Below, in pieces: positions 48,800 to 57,247 of a DNA stretch of 64,000 nucleotides (positions within the stretch are counted from its first letter, which is position 1; every line of letters begins with the position of its first letter). Source of the DNA: Pseudoalteromonas arctica (GTDB lineage: Bacteria > Pseudomonadota > Gammaproteobacteria > Enterobacterales > Alteromonadaceae); NCBI RefSeq assembly GCF_012927645.1, contig NZ_JABBMT010000004.1, positions 1 to 64,000 of the forward strand, read 5' to 3'. Position numbers and translations under genes: made by a program. Under the pieces are notes generated by a model that saw only the letters and a program-made list of their open reading frames with translations, had not been told where the DNA came from and did no database searches.

Positions 48800-49049
48800 A
48801 GTTAGCTATTGACTTGGAAATTATTTAATGTCAATTTCAACATTAAATGAAACAAAAAGCACGTTTTGTTTATATCAATTAGTTAGAATTGATTGGTATG
48901 ATACCTACCTTATCAGCACAGTAAATTATGCTATGCACCTTCGTTCTTCACTGATACGGACATAAGACCTATTAAGCGCTGTCACAGTGCTGCAGTATAA
49001 GGTAGTTACAGTAGATTTTCTTTTAACTTGCTTGGAATGAGGAAAGCAA

Positions 49050-50000
49050 ATGACTTCAGCTCTACAAAGGCTCAAACAACATTCATCTATCGTGGCCGAC
49101 ACTGGTGATATTGAAGCGATTAAAAAGCACCAACCGGAAGATGCAACAACTAACCCTTCATTGCTATTAAAAGCCAGTGAGATTAAAGCCTATAAGCCGT
49201 ATTTAGATAAAGCGTGGAGTTATGCTAAAGAAACCGAGCAAGACGCTGCTAAACAATTAGAACTAGCCTGTGACTACTTTGCTGTATTGCTAGGTAAAGA
49301 GATCAGTGACATTGTGCCGGGTTATATTTCAACAGAAGTTGATGCACGTTTATCATTTGATACTCAAGCAACAATCGCTAAAGCACGCACATTACTAAGC
49401 CTTTATGAAAAAGAAGGTGTGAGCAAAGATAGGATCTTAATTAAAGTTGCCTCAACGTGGGAAGGTATTAAAGCCGCTGAGCAACTTGAAAAAGAAGGCA
49501 CTAAGTGTAACCTAACGCTGCTATTTAGTGATGCCCAAGCCCGTGCTTGCGCCGATGCTAACGTATTTTTGATTTCCCCATTTGTTGGCCGTATTTTAGA
49601 TTGGCACGTTGCTAACGGTATGGAAAAACCAACCGATCCATTACAAGATCCAGGCGTACAATCAGTACGCAGTATTTTTGAATTTTATAAGCGCCATGAT
49701 TATAAAACGGTCGTTATGGGCGCAAGTTTCCGTAATACGGGTGAAATCATCGCACTAACTGGTTGCGATAAACTAACCATCAGCCCTAACCTGTTAGAAG
49801 AGCTAGGCAACCTTGAAGGCGCACAAGAGTATTTACTTGAAAGTGATATTGCTAAAGAGCCAAAGCCGGCACCTTTAACTGAAGAACAGTTTCGTTGGTT
49901 ACATAATCAAGATGCCATGGCGACAGAAAAGCTAGCTGAAGGTATTCGATCATTTGCTGATGCGCAAGAGCAACTAGAAGCGCGTTTTAAAGCAATGTAA
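49050..50000 (+). CDS. talB: transaldolase
   Basis: Non-oxidative pentose phosphate pathway enzyme that moves a dihydroxyacetone unit between sugar phosphates. Schiff-base Lys132 lies in [12 protein letters not shown], the same number as in E. coli TalB. Other motifs are [34 protein letters not shown] and [12 protein letters not shown]. The 316 residues are normal. A terminator follows. Confidence 0.97.
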   Translation: MTSALQRLKQHSSIVADTGDIEAIKKHQPEDATTNPSLLLKASEIKAYKPYLDKAWSYAKETEQDAAKQLELACDYFAVLLGKEISDIVPGYISTEVDARLSFDTQATIAKARTLLSLYEKEGVSKDRILIKVASTWEGIKAAEQLEKEGTKCNLTLLFSDAQARACADANVFLISPFVGRILDWHVANGMEKPTDPLQDPGVQSVRSIFEFYKRHDYKTVVMGASFRNTGEIIALTGCDKLTISPNLLEELGNLEGAQEYLLESDIAKEPKPAPLTEEQFRWLHNQDAMATEKLAEGIRSFADAQEQLEARFKAM

Positions 50001-50033
50001 TCGCTTTTATCGGCTCGTTAGTTAATAAAAACT

Positions 50034-50058
50034 AAACGTCGCTATTGCGGCGTTTTTT
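50034..50058 (+). terminator. terminator after talB
   Basis: AAACGTCGC pairs with GCGGCGTTT (one wobble) around TATT and is followed by a T run, 34 bp after the stop codon. Confidence 0.75.
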
Positions 50059-50190
50059 TATGCCTAAAAATAATCTCAATTCATTAATTCATCACTTCCC
50101 CGTAACATAAATGTCACTTTTTTATTCTATTTTAGTGTGGCCTGTGGTATAGGTATTTTCGAGGTTAAAAAAATTCAATAGGAGAAGTTC

Positions 50191-50379
50191 ATGGATAGCC
50201 TAGACGATATTTTAGAGATATTAGAAGGTCCTGATACAACAAGAAAGACCTCTCAGAAAAATAAAAAGCGAAAATGGCGCGAAATCGAAGCGTTAAAAGA
50301 TAAGCAACGTTTACGTAAAGAACTACAGGAATTAGACTTTTTTGCAGACAATATTGCGATTGATGAATTAGATTTTTAA
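50191..50379 (+). CDS. DUF3545-family small protein
   Basis: A 62-residue highly charged protein with acidic ends and a basic centre (KNKKRKWREIEALKDKQRL) that recalls the DUF3545 family of Shewanella and Vibrio, whose core is KKRKWREIEAIKDR. GGAG lies 7 bases before the ATG. No catalytic motif. The function is unknown. Confidence 0.8.
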   Translation: MDSLDDILEILEGPDTTRKTSQKNKKRKWREIEALKDKQRLRKELQELDFFADNIAIDELDF

Positions 50380-50407
50380 TTCAGCAACACAATAGCTACT
50401 AACCAAC

Positions 50408-50447
50408 TAAAAGGCCCTTACCGATAAAGTAAGGGCCTTTGTTTTTT
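50408..50447. terminator. terminator between DUF3545 gene and ung
   Basis: AAAGGCCCTTAC and GTAAGGGCCTTT form a perfect 12-bp stem around 7 bases, with a T-rich tail on the plus side and an A run on the minus side. Confidence 0.85.
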
Positions 50448-50489
50448 CGATTAACGTATATTCTGCGCGGGATATTCCGCCTACAATTA

Positions 50490-51152
50490 TTAAACTTGCC
50501 AATCGATTGCTGTTTGCCCTTGCTGTGTTAATAACTGATTGGTTGTAGAGAAATGCTGGCAACCAAAAAAGCCACGATGCGCAGACAGTGGCGATGGATG
50601 CGGGCCATTTAAAATATAATGACGCGCACTATCAATGCCTTTACCTTTCTTTTGTGCGTGAGCACCCCATAAAATAAATACCACACCTTCACAGTGTTGA
50701 TTAATATGGGCAATAACCTTATCGGTAAACTGCTCCCAACCTAAGTGTTTATGGGAATGAGCTTGGCCTTGCTCAACAGTCAGTACGGTATTAAGTAAAA
50801 ACACCCCCTGCTCTGCCCAGCGTTGTAAATAACCGTGCGTAGGCACGCGAAAACCATCGATATCTGTAGCCAGCTCTTTATAGATATTTTTTAATGAGGG
50901 CGGAAGCTTACCAACCTCTGGTAATACCGAAAAACACAAACCATGTGCTTGACCTGCACCGTGGTATGGATCTTGTCCTAAAATAACCACTTTTATATTA
51001 CTTAATGATGTTGCATCAAATGCACTAAATACATACTGCTCTGGCGGATATACAGCAACTCCTTCGCTGCGCTTTTGCGCAACGGTATCCAATGTCTGCT
51101 GCATATAAGTTTTTGCACATTCAGTTTTTAAAAAGCCTTGCCAATCACTCAT
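50490..51152 (-). CDS. ung: uracil-DNA glycosylase
   Basis: Removes uracil from DNA. Catalytic Asp61 lies in [21 protein letters not shown], and the minor-groove loop is [15 protein letters not shown] with its His. The 220 residues are typical of family 1. Its ATG overlaps the stop of the btuF-like gene by 4 bp (ATGA), so it is physically the last gene of the B12 operon. In most relatives it stands alone. Confidence 0.97.
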   Translation of the reverse strand: MSDWQGFLKTECAKTYMQQTLDTVAQKRSEGVAVYPPEQYVFSAFDATSLSNIKVVILGQDPYHGAGQAHGLCFSVLPEVGKLPPSLKNIYKELATDIDGFRVPTHGYLQRWAEQGVFLLNTVLTVEQGQAHSHKHLGWEQFTDKVIAHINQHCEGVVFILWGAHAQKKGKGIDSARHYILNGPHPSPLSAHRGFFGCQHFSTTNQLLTQQGQTAIDWQV

Positions 51153-52006
51153 TGTGCCTCCTTAATTACAACGCGTGAATCGTCTATTTTAGTACACATA
51201 TCAGCAAGGCCATCCAACATACGCATGGTAAAACGGTGTAATAAATCAGCATTTACATGCAAAAATTGATTGCTTTTTACCGCTGGCACTTCGGGCCATA
51301 ATGACCAATCAATCACAGCTTGTGGCTTTTGTGATTTCTCATCTGGTAATATTATTACCTCTGGTTTTGCTACGATCACATTTTCAATGCTGATCTGCGG
51401 GTAATCTGTGCGACTGTTTGCAAATACATTACGTCCTTGGCAAATTTCGATTAATTGATTGATCCAGGTATCTTTGCCCACCGTCATCATCGGCTCTGGC
51501 CATAGCTGGTAAAATACCGCAACCTTATTTTTACCTTGCTGCTTGGCTTTGATTACAGCAATTTTCTGCTCAAATTCAAGTGCGGCTTGCTCGGCTGATT
51601 GCTCACGTCCAGTAAGCTCACCTAAACGGCGCAGTTCATTGGCTACTTTATCTACTTCACTCGCGTCACTGTAAATTATATCAAGGCCAAAACTTTTAAT
51701 ACGTGCTAAATCCTCAGCTTTGCTACCCGTTTTCCATGCTAAAACTAAATCAGGTTTGAGAGCCAGTAGCTTTTCTATTTGAATACCCTGGTGGCCGCCA
51801 ATACGGGGGATGTCGTTAGCAGCAGCGGGAAAATCGGCATACTCCACAGTACCTACAATTTGCTCTCCTGCACCTATGCTGTACAGGTTTTCTACTATAT
51901 GTGGGGCGAGCGCGACGATTCTTAATTGCTGCTTGTTAGGCTCAGCCACGAGCTTAAAGCAGCACAGAGTCAGCGATAAAACGAGTACACACCTAAACGT
52001 AGCCAT
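51149..52006 (-). CDS. btuF: cobalamin ABC transporter substrate-binding protein
   Basis: Periplasmic binding protein of the BtuF/helical-backbone type, 285 residues. A signal peptide ([21 protein letters not shown]) is followed by [32 protein letters not shown], a match to BtuF, then [16 protein letters not shown] and the second lobe ([16 protein letters not shown]). It delivers B12 to the BtuC-BtuD pair encoded upstream in the same unit. Its start overlaps the cobO stop by 1 bp. Confidence 0.9.
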   Translation of the reverse strand: MATFRCVLVLSLTLCCFKLVAEPNKQQLRIVALAPHIVENLYSIGAGEQIVGTVEYADFPAAANDIPRIGGHQGIQIEKLLALKPDLVLAWKTGSKAEDLARIKSFGLDIIYSDASEVDKVANELRRLGELTGREQSAEQAALEFEQKIAVIKAKQQGKNKVAVFYQLWPEPMMTVGKDTWINQLIEICQGRNVFANSRTDYPQISIENVIVAKPEVIILPDEKSQKPQAVIDWSLWPEVPAVKSNQFLHVNADLLHRFTMRMLDGLADMCTKIDDSRVVIKEAQ

Positions 52007-52605
52007 TAATAATCAAACCCTATTTGCGCTTTAACACCGGCATCAAATGCATGCTTAACATTGCGCACTTCACTAACAGTATCAGCTAAGTCAGTTAACT
52101 TGCGATGCGCACCACGCCCTGTAATAATTAAAGATTGCATTGGCGGACGATTAGCGATCACTTCAAGTGCTTCGTCTAAATCAATGTAGCCGTAGGTGAT
52201 CATATAAGTAATTTCATCAAGTAATACTAAATTAATTGATTCATCAGCCAACATACGTTTTGCTTCTTGCCAAGTCGCTTGCGCCGCTGCGGTATCTGAT
52301 TCTTTATTTTGCGTCTCCCAGGTAAAACCGGTATTCATAATGGCAAATTCAACCCCTGCGCCTTGCAATACATTACGCTCACCACACGGCCAAGTGCCTT
52401 TAATAAACTGGCACACGGCAGCTTTCATGCCATGGCCTACACAACGTGTTACCGTGCCAAACCCTGAGGTTGATTTACCTTTACCGTTACCGGTGATCAC
52501 CTGAAAAACGCCTTTTTCTGTTTGTGCTGCGGCTATACGTTCATCAACTTTATCTTTTACTTTTTGTTGGCGCTGTTGGTGCTTGTCGTTATGTATGTCG
52601 CTCAT
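52006..52605 (-). CDS. cobO: cob(I)yrinic acid a,c-diamide adenosyltransferase
   Basis: Puts the 5'-deoxyadenosyl group on cobalt of corrinoids (CobO/BtuR type), 199 residues. The P-loop is [15 protein letters not shown], and [20 protein letters not shown] and LIITGRGAH are family motifs. The start ATG lies 17 bp inside the end of cobQ, so the two are coupled. It also serves salvaged cobinamide. Confidence 0.94.
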   Translation of the reverse strand: MSDIHNDKHQQRQQKVKDKVDERIAAAQTEKGVFQVITGNGKGKSTSGFGTVTRCVGHGMKAAVCQFIKGTWPCGERNVLQGAGVEFAIMNTGFTWETQNKESDTAAAQATWQEAKRMLADESINLVLLDEITYMITYGYIDLDEALEVIANRPPMQSLIITGRGAHRKLTDLADTVSEVRNVKHAFDAGVKAQIGFDY

Positions 52606-54094
52606 GATTAACTCCTTCCCAGTTTTGGTAAATTTGCGTTATTTTGTCTAAATTTAAATGTTCTTTACATATAGTGGTTAAGCGCGTTAATTGCTGCTCG
52701 CGATGGGTGTCTATGTCTCTTAACTGCGTAATGCCACTATTTGGTAAGACCCAATCCAGTATTAATTGCGTGGCTTCGCTGCTATCAAATAAGCCATGTA
52801 AGTAAGTACCTGCTATACAATCATCATCTGATATAAAACCATCTTGCTTAATATGCAGTGGATGCTGAGTAAATTGTAAAAAAGGCTTTTTAAATGCTGG
52901 ACCTGCGCTGCAACCAGCGTGTATTTCATAGCCTGCGACTTTTGCTTGTTGACCGCTAAGATGGATCACACCTGCAGCTTGAGTTAGTGTTTTATGCTGC
53001 CCTAAATGAGTGGCAAAATCAGCGAACCCTAAAGCTTTACAGTGTGTTTTACTTGATTCCACACCCTCTGGGTCATAAATGTCTGTGCCCAGCATTTGCA
53101 AACCTCCGCAAATACCTAATAACTTACCGCCATAACGCAAGTGACGCTGAATTTGCTCGCCCCAGCCTTCATTGTTTAAAAAGACTAAATCATTTATAAC
53201 ATTTTTACTGCCAGGAATGATGATCAGATCAACATGTGGAATTGCTTGAGTATGGCGAATGTAATTAATGTCAATTTGCGGGTTTAAACGCAGTGCATCA
53301 AAATCAGTGTGGTTACTAATATGAGGCAGTAGCAAAACGGCTATTCTAATTTTTGCTTGGCTAACTTGGTTATCTATCGCTACCGCGTCTTCAGCATCTA
53401 GGGCGAGATCATGTAAATACGGCAATACCCCTAACACTGGTTTACCAGTGTACTCTTCAAGCCAATCAAGGCCGCTTTGCAGTAATGCGATATCACCACG
53501 AAAACGGTTGATCACAAAGCCTTTTACTCGTGCTTGCTCTGACTCACTTAATAGCGCAAGTGTGCCGACTAAATGGGCAAATACGCCGCCTTTGTCGATA
53601 TCTGCAATTATTATTACAGGGCAATCAACCGCTTCAGCGTAACCCATATTCGCAATATCCCCAGCACGCAGATTAATTTCGGCCGGACTGCCCGCCCCTT
53701 CAACTACCAATAATTCAAACTCTTCGCTTAAGCGTTGTTGTGAAACCAGTACCGCATCCATCGCGACTTTTTTATAATCATGATAAGCACCTGCTTCCAT
53801 ATTACTAATGGCTTTACCGTGAATTATCACTTGAGCGCCAGTATCACTATTTGGTTTGAGTAAAATAGGATTAAAATCAACCCGTGGCGGCACTTTGGCA
53901 GCAATCGCCTGTAGAGCTTGCGCACGACCTATTTCGCCGCCATCCTCTGTTACAGCGCTGTTTAAGGCCATATTTTGCGGTTTGAATGGAGCAACTTTGA
54001 TCCCGCGTTCAACAAATACTCGGCACAACGCTGCAACTAAAGTACTTTTCCCTGCATCTGAAGTCGTACCTTGTACCATTAATGTTTTCATCAT
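52589..54094 (-). CDS. cobQ: cobyric acid synthase
   Basis: Glutamine-dependent amidation of the corrin ring to cobyric acid. The dethiobiotin-synthetase-like ATP-binding domain comes first ([43 protein letters not shown]). The class I glutaminase follows, with [11 protein letters not shown] (nucleophile Cys) and GTYLHGLFD (His). The ATG at 54094, preceded by AAGGG, gives 501 residues. A longer frame from 54172 lacks family similarity. No other ring-building cob genes are in the window, so salvage is more likely than de novo synthesis. Confidence 0.94.
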   Translation of the reverse strand: MMKTLMVQGTTSDAGKSTLVAALCRVFVERGIKVAPFKPQNMALNSAVTEDGGEIGRAQALQAIAAKVPPRVDFNPILLKPNSDTGAQVIIHGKAISNMEAGAYHDYKKVAMDAVLVSQQRLSEEFELLVVEGAGSPAEINLRAGDIANMGYAEAVDCPVIIIADIDKGGVFAHLVGTLALLSESEQARVKGFVINRFRGDIALLQSGLDWLEEYTGKPVLGVLPYLHDLALDAEDAVAIDNQVSQAKIRIAVLLLPHISNHTDFDALRLNPQIDINYIRHTQAIPHVDLIIIPGSKNVINDLVFLNNEGWGEQIQRHLRYGGKLLGICGGLQMLGTDIYDPEGVESSKTHCKALGFADFATHLGQHKTLTQAAGVIHLSGQQAKVAGYEIHAGCSAGPAFKKPFLQFTQHPLHIKQDGFISDDDCIAGTYLHGLFDSSEATQLILDWVLPNSGITQLRDIDTHREQQLTRLTTICKEHLNLDKITQIYQNWEGVNHERHT

Positions 54095-54128
54095 GACTGC
54101 CCTTTCAATGTTAAGGTAAGACCTGCCA

Positions 54129-54302
54129 TTATAAATGCAACTCGCGCAGCTTTTGCGGCAATGGCTTAGCATCGAGTGCGTTTAACATCAGTCGATGCCC
54201 TTGCTCCAACTTCCCTAATGTACCAAAGTGTTTGCTTTTATGATTAATTTTATACGCAATTAAGCTGCTATATTGATTGGTGACTTTAGGTATATTAAAC
54301 AT
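54129..54302 (-). pseudogene. remnant of cobT-like phosphoribosyltransferase gene
   Basis: A 57-codon frame from an ATG at 54302. Its core (SSLIAYKIN ... [19 protein letters not shown]) resembles an internal piece of CobT, the nicotinate-nucleotide:dimethylbenzimidazole phosphoribosyltransferase (pattern A-A-Y-x-I-N ... E-x-G-H-R-x-x-L-x-A-L-G-x-x-P-L). The catalytic RLGEGSGA segment that should follow is absent. It sits between btuC and cobQ in the B12 operon, where cobT would be at home. It could also be a real small gene of other function. Confidence 0.45.
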
Positions 54303-54306
54303 TTGG

Positions 54307-55302
54307 TTACGTTGCTCGCTTACGAAAATAAAGTAACGATAAAAAGAACACACTACCGATTGCAGATGTGATTACACCGATTGGCAATTCTTGATTTGCA
54401 AGTAAAACACGCGATAGCACATCAACCCACACCATAAATATACCGCCAACTAAAGCCGTCATGATCAAACCAGTAATAGTGCCTTGCGACACAAAAAACC
54501 GTACTATATGCGGGATCATCAAACCAACAAAACCAATACCACCACACATCGCTACCAATACAGCCGTGATCAATGAGCTGAGTATCAGCATTAATAGTCG
54601 AAAGCGTTGCACTGGGATCCCCAGCGTCACGGCACTTTCATCACCTAGTAGCATAGCATTGAGTTGACGGCGAAAGCTCATCATTAAGGCTGTGCAGCTT
54701 AATATAACTAAAGCTGGTAACCAAAGCGTTACCCACTGAGCGCGAGCAAAACTTCCTAGCGTCCAAAATAAAATAGCCGTGATCGACTGTGGATCACTAA
54801 AGTACAATAACAAACTAGTAAATGCGCTAAATAAAAATGATAACGCCACCCCTGCTAACAGCATGGTTTCAACTTGCCCGCGCCCAGTACGTCCAGCTAT
54901 AAAAACCAGTAATAGCATAGTAACTAAACTGCCACCAAAAGCGGCCGCAGACATAGTGATCCCTGCACTTACGCCAGTGATTGTAATAAAACACACTACG
55001 CCAAATGATGCACCAGATGAGATACCGAATAAGTAAGGATCGGCTAACGGGTTACGGGTTACGGTTTGTAAAATTAAACCAGCTATAGCTAAACCAGAGC
55101 CAGCTAAAAACGCGAGTAATGTACGTGGCATGCGTAATTGCCAAATGATCCGCTCAATAAACGAGCCATGCCCTTGACCAATAATGCTGTGGTATACATC
55201 AATAAATTTACTCGGCGCTGCTCCAAAGCTCAACGCCACAAAAATACTCACAACCGCGAATATCAGCGCTGCAATAACAGCCAAAGAGCGATGACTAGAC
55301 AT
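54307..55302 (-). CDS. btuC: cobalamin ABC transporter permease
   Basis: A 331-residue inner-membrane permease of the BtuC/FecCD family with about ten membrane helices. Family motifs: IIWQLRMPRTLLAFLAGSGLAIAG, LIQTVTRNPLADPYLFGISSGASFG-type stretch, and GGIGFVGLMIPHIVRF, the loop contacting the ATPase. Its start overlaps the end of btuD by 8 bp. Confidence 0.93.
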   Translation of the reverse strand: MSSHRSLAVIAALIFAVVSIFVALSFGAAPSKFIDVYHSIIGQGHGSFIERIIWQLRMPRTLLAFLAGSGLAIAGLILQTVTRNPLADPYLFGISSGASFGVVCFITITGVSAGITMSAAAFGGSLVTMLLLVFIAGRTGRGQVETMLLAGVALSFLFSAFTSLLLYFSDPQSITAILFWTLGSFARAQWVTLWLPALVILSCTALMMSFRRQLNAMLLGDESAVTLGIPVQRFRLLMLILSSLITAVLVAMCGGIGFVGLMIPHIVRFFVSQGTITGLIMTALVGGIFMVWVDVLSRVLLANQELPIGVITSAIGSVFFLSLLYFRKRAT

Positions 55303-56125
55303 GGTTCACTCCCGCTTCATAACCATAAAAATAGGTAATACGCGGAACCACTTTATGCAATTGTTGACTTTGCGGGTGCGGCGATACTTCAGCGCACACT
55401 CCAAATACTTCACTGAGCATTTTTTCTGTGATTACTTGCTCTGGCGAGCCTGACGCAACTAACCGGCCTTGCTTGAGTACCAACAGCCCATCGCACATAC
55501 TTGCTGCCAGATTAAGATCATGGAACGACGCTAATACCGTTACATTTAGCGATTTAGCCAACTCCATTAATTGGATTTGATATTTAATATCTAAGTGGCT
55601 GGTAGGCTCGTCCATAATTAATAATTGAGGGCTTTGTACAATTGAACGTGCTATCAATGCACGTTGCTTCTCGCCACCGGAAAGGGAATCAAACGATTGC
55701 TGTAAATGGTGGCTCAAGCCAACTTGCTCAATCGCCTGAAAAATAATTTGTTGATCTTTTTTAGTCGTCGAACTAAATAAGCTTTTATGCGGTGTAAGGC
55801 CGAGACTCACTACATCATAAAGAGATAGGTTAAATTGCGAAGGTGTTTCTTGTAGCACCACAGCAACCTGCTTGGCATATTCATCCGCACTTAGCTGCCA
55901 AATGTTTTTCCCTGCAAATATAACCTCACCACAGCCTGGTTTAGTGTAACGGTATAAACAACGCAATAAACTTGATTTACCTGCGCCATTAGGCCCTAGC
56001 AAACCAATAAACTGCCCTGGTTTTATTGCAAAATTAATATCATGCAAAATGGCGGTATTTACCACTGACCACGATAAATTAGTTACTTCAAGTAAAGGGG
56101 GATCAATTACTGCTGGTATTTGCAA
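55295..56125 (-). CDS. btuD: cobalamin ABC transporter ATPase
   Basis: A 276-residue ABC ATPase of the iron-chelate/B12 class: Walker A GLLGPNGAGKSSLLRCL, Q-loop VVLQETPSQF, signature SLSGGEKQRALIA, Walker B LLIMDEPTSHLD and H-loop ASFHDLNLA. The start appears to be a TTG at 56125: the frame is closed by a TAG just upstream and no ATG or GTG lies early in the protein. It is the first gene after the cobalamin riboswitch. Expression should therefore fall when B12 is plentiful. Confidence 0.92.
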   Translation of the reverse strand: MQIPAVIDPPLLEVTNLSWSVVNTAILHDINFAIKPGQFIGLLGPNGAGKSSLLRCLYRYTKPGCGEVIFAGKNIWQLSADEYAKQVAVVLQETPSQFNLSLYDVVSLGLTPHKSLFSSTTKKDQQIIFQAIEQVGLSHHLQQSFDSLSGGEKQRALIARSIVQSPQLLIMDEPTSHLDIKYQIQLMELAKSLNVTVLASFHDLNLAASMCDGLLVLKQGRLVASGSPEQVITEKMLSEVFGVCAEVSPHPQSQQLHKVVPRITYFYGYEAGVNHV

Positions 56126-56227
56126 TGTGTTATCTCGCTAGCAATAGCTAAACCCAATACGCTACAAACCATTATGATCATGGTGATAATAGAAGAGTTA
56201 GCCCGCTCAATAGGTAATAAATTAACG

Positions 56228-56312
56228 CATTTTGTATCTGACTTATCGCGCTTGCGACTTACAGTTGCGGGAACAGTTGAGGAGTTACACCCCATTCCAA
56301 AATACATAAGGC
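56228..56312 (-). promoter_or_regulatory. cobalamin (AdoCbl) riboswitch
   Basis: On the minus strand the sequence shows GGAATGGGGTGTAACTCC, then ACTGTTCCCGCAACTGT (the B12 box is CCCGCAACTGT) and AAGTCAGATAC, in the order and spacing of cobalamin riboswitches (GGTG-AA-CC, B12 box, AGTC-GA-AC). It lies about 100 bp before btuD and in the right orientation. About 50 bp downstream is a hydrophobic 24-codon frame (ATG 56181 to TAA 56107) that overlaps the btuD start and may be a leader. Confidence 0.88.
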
Positions 56313-56477
56313 TCTATTATGGGCGGGTGAATAAATATTTCAATTAATATCTTTCTAGACGGCTAAAAACATCTAATAGTTGCTTACTCTTGCATGCGTA
56401 ATAACTAATTGTGCATGAGTGTGATTATTTGCAATATCAATTAGTAACGTTTGCCACTACGTTGCTATTCGCTGATA

Positions 56478-56512
56478 AAAACCCCTCATACTTTCGCCAT
56501 GAGGGGGTTACT
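56478..56512 (-). terminator. minus-strand terminator upstream of the B12 operon
   Basis: On the minus strand AACCCCCTCAT and ATGAGGGGTTTTT pair around a 9-base loop and end in a T run. It would stop transcripts arriving from the right, for example from dinB or the broken hydrolase copy, before they reach the riboswitch. The stretch 56313-56477 contains nothing else I can name. Confidence 0.7.
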
Positions 56513-56526
56513 TGCCAAAGGCTTTA

Positions 56527-56648
56527 CCAAAAATTGATACCTTCTTTTAAACTCATTTGATAACCTTTGGAAAGCTGTCAGTCAATATTATTTGAGCTAT
56601 TCCCAGAGGATTTTCCTGCATAAAGCAATGTCCTCCCGATACTATTTG
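56527..56648 (-). repeat. partial duplicate of the oxidoreductase/hydrolase junction
   Basis: Nearly identical to 41580-41710: it contains the first codons of the FAD oxidoreductase and the last ~30 codons of the alpha/beta hydrolase. The only clear difference is a 9-bp deletion between two AGTCAAT direct repeats. It ends at 56648, where an IS66 fragment begins. A second piece of the same hydrolase lies beyond that fragment at 57178-57244. Confidence 0.9.
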
Positions 56649-56649
56649 G

Positions 56650-57087
56650 TAAGCCATCAAAGATAAAACGGCGGATGAAAAGTTCAAAGTTAGACAGCAA
56701 AAAGCCAAACCAATCGTTGATGAATTGTATCAATGGTTGATAAAGCACAAAGATAAAATCCCACCCCAAATGGCGCTAGGTAAAGCAATTACCTATGCGA
56801 TAAATCAGTTTGAGAAATTCCGGCGTTACCTCGATGATGGCAGGCTCAGTATTGATAATAACCGCGCAGAGCGAGCAATAAAACCGTTCGTAATAGGGCG
56901 AAAAAACTGGTTATTCTCAAATACCAGCAGTGGTGCACATGCCAGCGCCATACTTTATAGTCTTGTTGAAACCGCAAAGGCAAATGACCTTGTGGTGCAT
57001 GACTATATCACTACTTGCTTACAGCACCTTGCTGAGCAGCCAGATAACCTTGAGCCACTGCTACCTTGGAATATTAAGCAAGGCTAG
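56650..57087 (+). pseudogene. C-terminal part of an IS66-family transposase (TnpC)
   Basis: An open frame of about 145 codons without a proper start: AIKDKTADEKFKVRQ, PIVDELYQWLIK, PPQMALGKAITYAINQF, the signature DNNRAERAIKPFVIGRKNWLF and a normal C-terminal end. It lacks roughly two thirds of TnpC and the accessory tnpA/tnpB genes. It lies between two pieces of a duplicated hydrolase gene, so an IS66 insertion and later deletion are likely. Confidence 0.88.
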
Positions 57088-57176
57088 GTGTCGTTAGCTA
57101 TACGCTTACAGATAACCTTGAGCCACTGCTACCTTGGAACATTAGCAAAGCTAGGTGTCGTTAGCTATACGCTTAC
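57041..57176 (+). repeat. tandem duplication of the IS66 right end
   Basis: Two ~68-bp copies (57041-57109 and 57110-57176, sharing the CAGATAACCTTGAGCC start) contain the last codons of the transposase and the 20-bp terminal sequence GTCGTTAGCTATACGCTTAC. The copies differ by a few bases and one small indel. Both end in the IS66-type CGCTTAC. Confidence 0.85.
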
Positions 57177-57177
57177 A

Positions 57178-57244
57178 GTTTATTTAGTGCTGCCCACAGG
57201 TTGTTTGGGAAACTGGCAAAAACTTCAGCTTCTATACTTGGAGG
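57178..57244 (-). repeat. second fragment of the duplicated hydrolase gene
   Basis: Matches 41809-41875, inside the alpha/beta hydrolase, with two differences in 67 bp. The piece equivalent to 41711-41808 is missing and is replaced by the IS66 remnant. The match ends 3 bp before the stop codon of the complete dinB. Confidence 0.88.
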
Positions 57245-57247
57245 GTA

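Noticed and set aside
56648..56656. GTAAGCC at the left edge of the IS66 fragment as a left terminal repeat
   Set aside because: The transposase reading frame is already open there (A-I-K-D-K), so this is inside the gene and the match to GTAAGC is chance.
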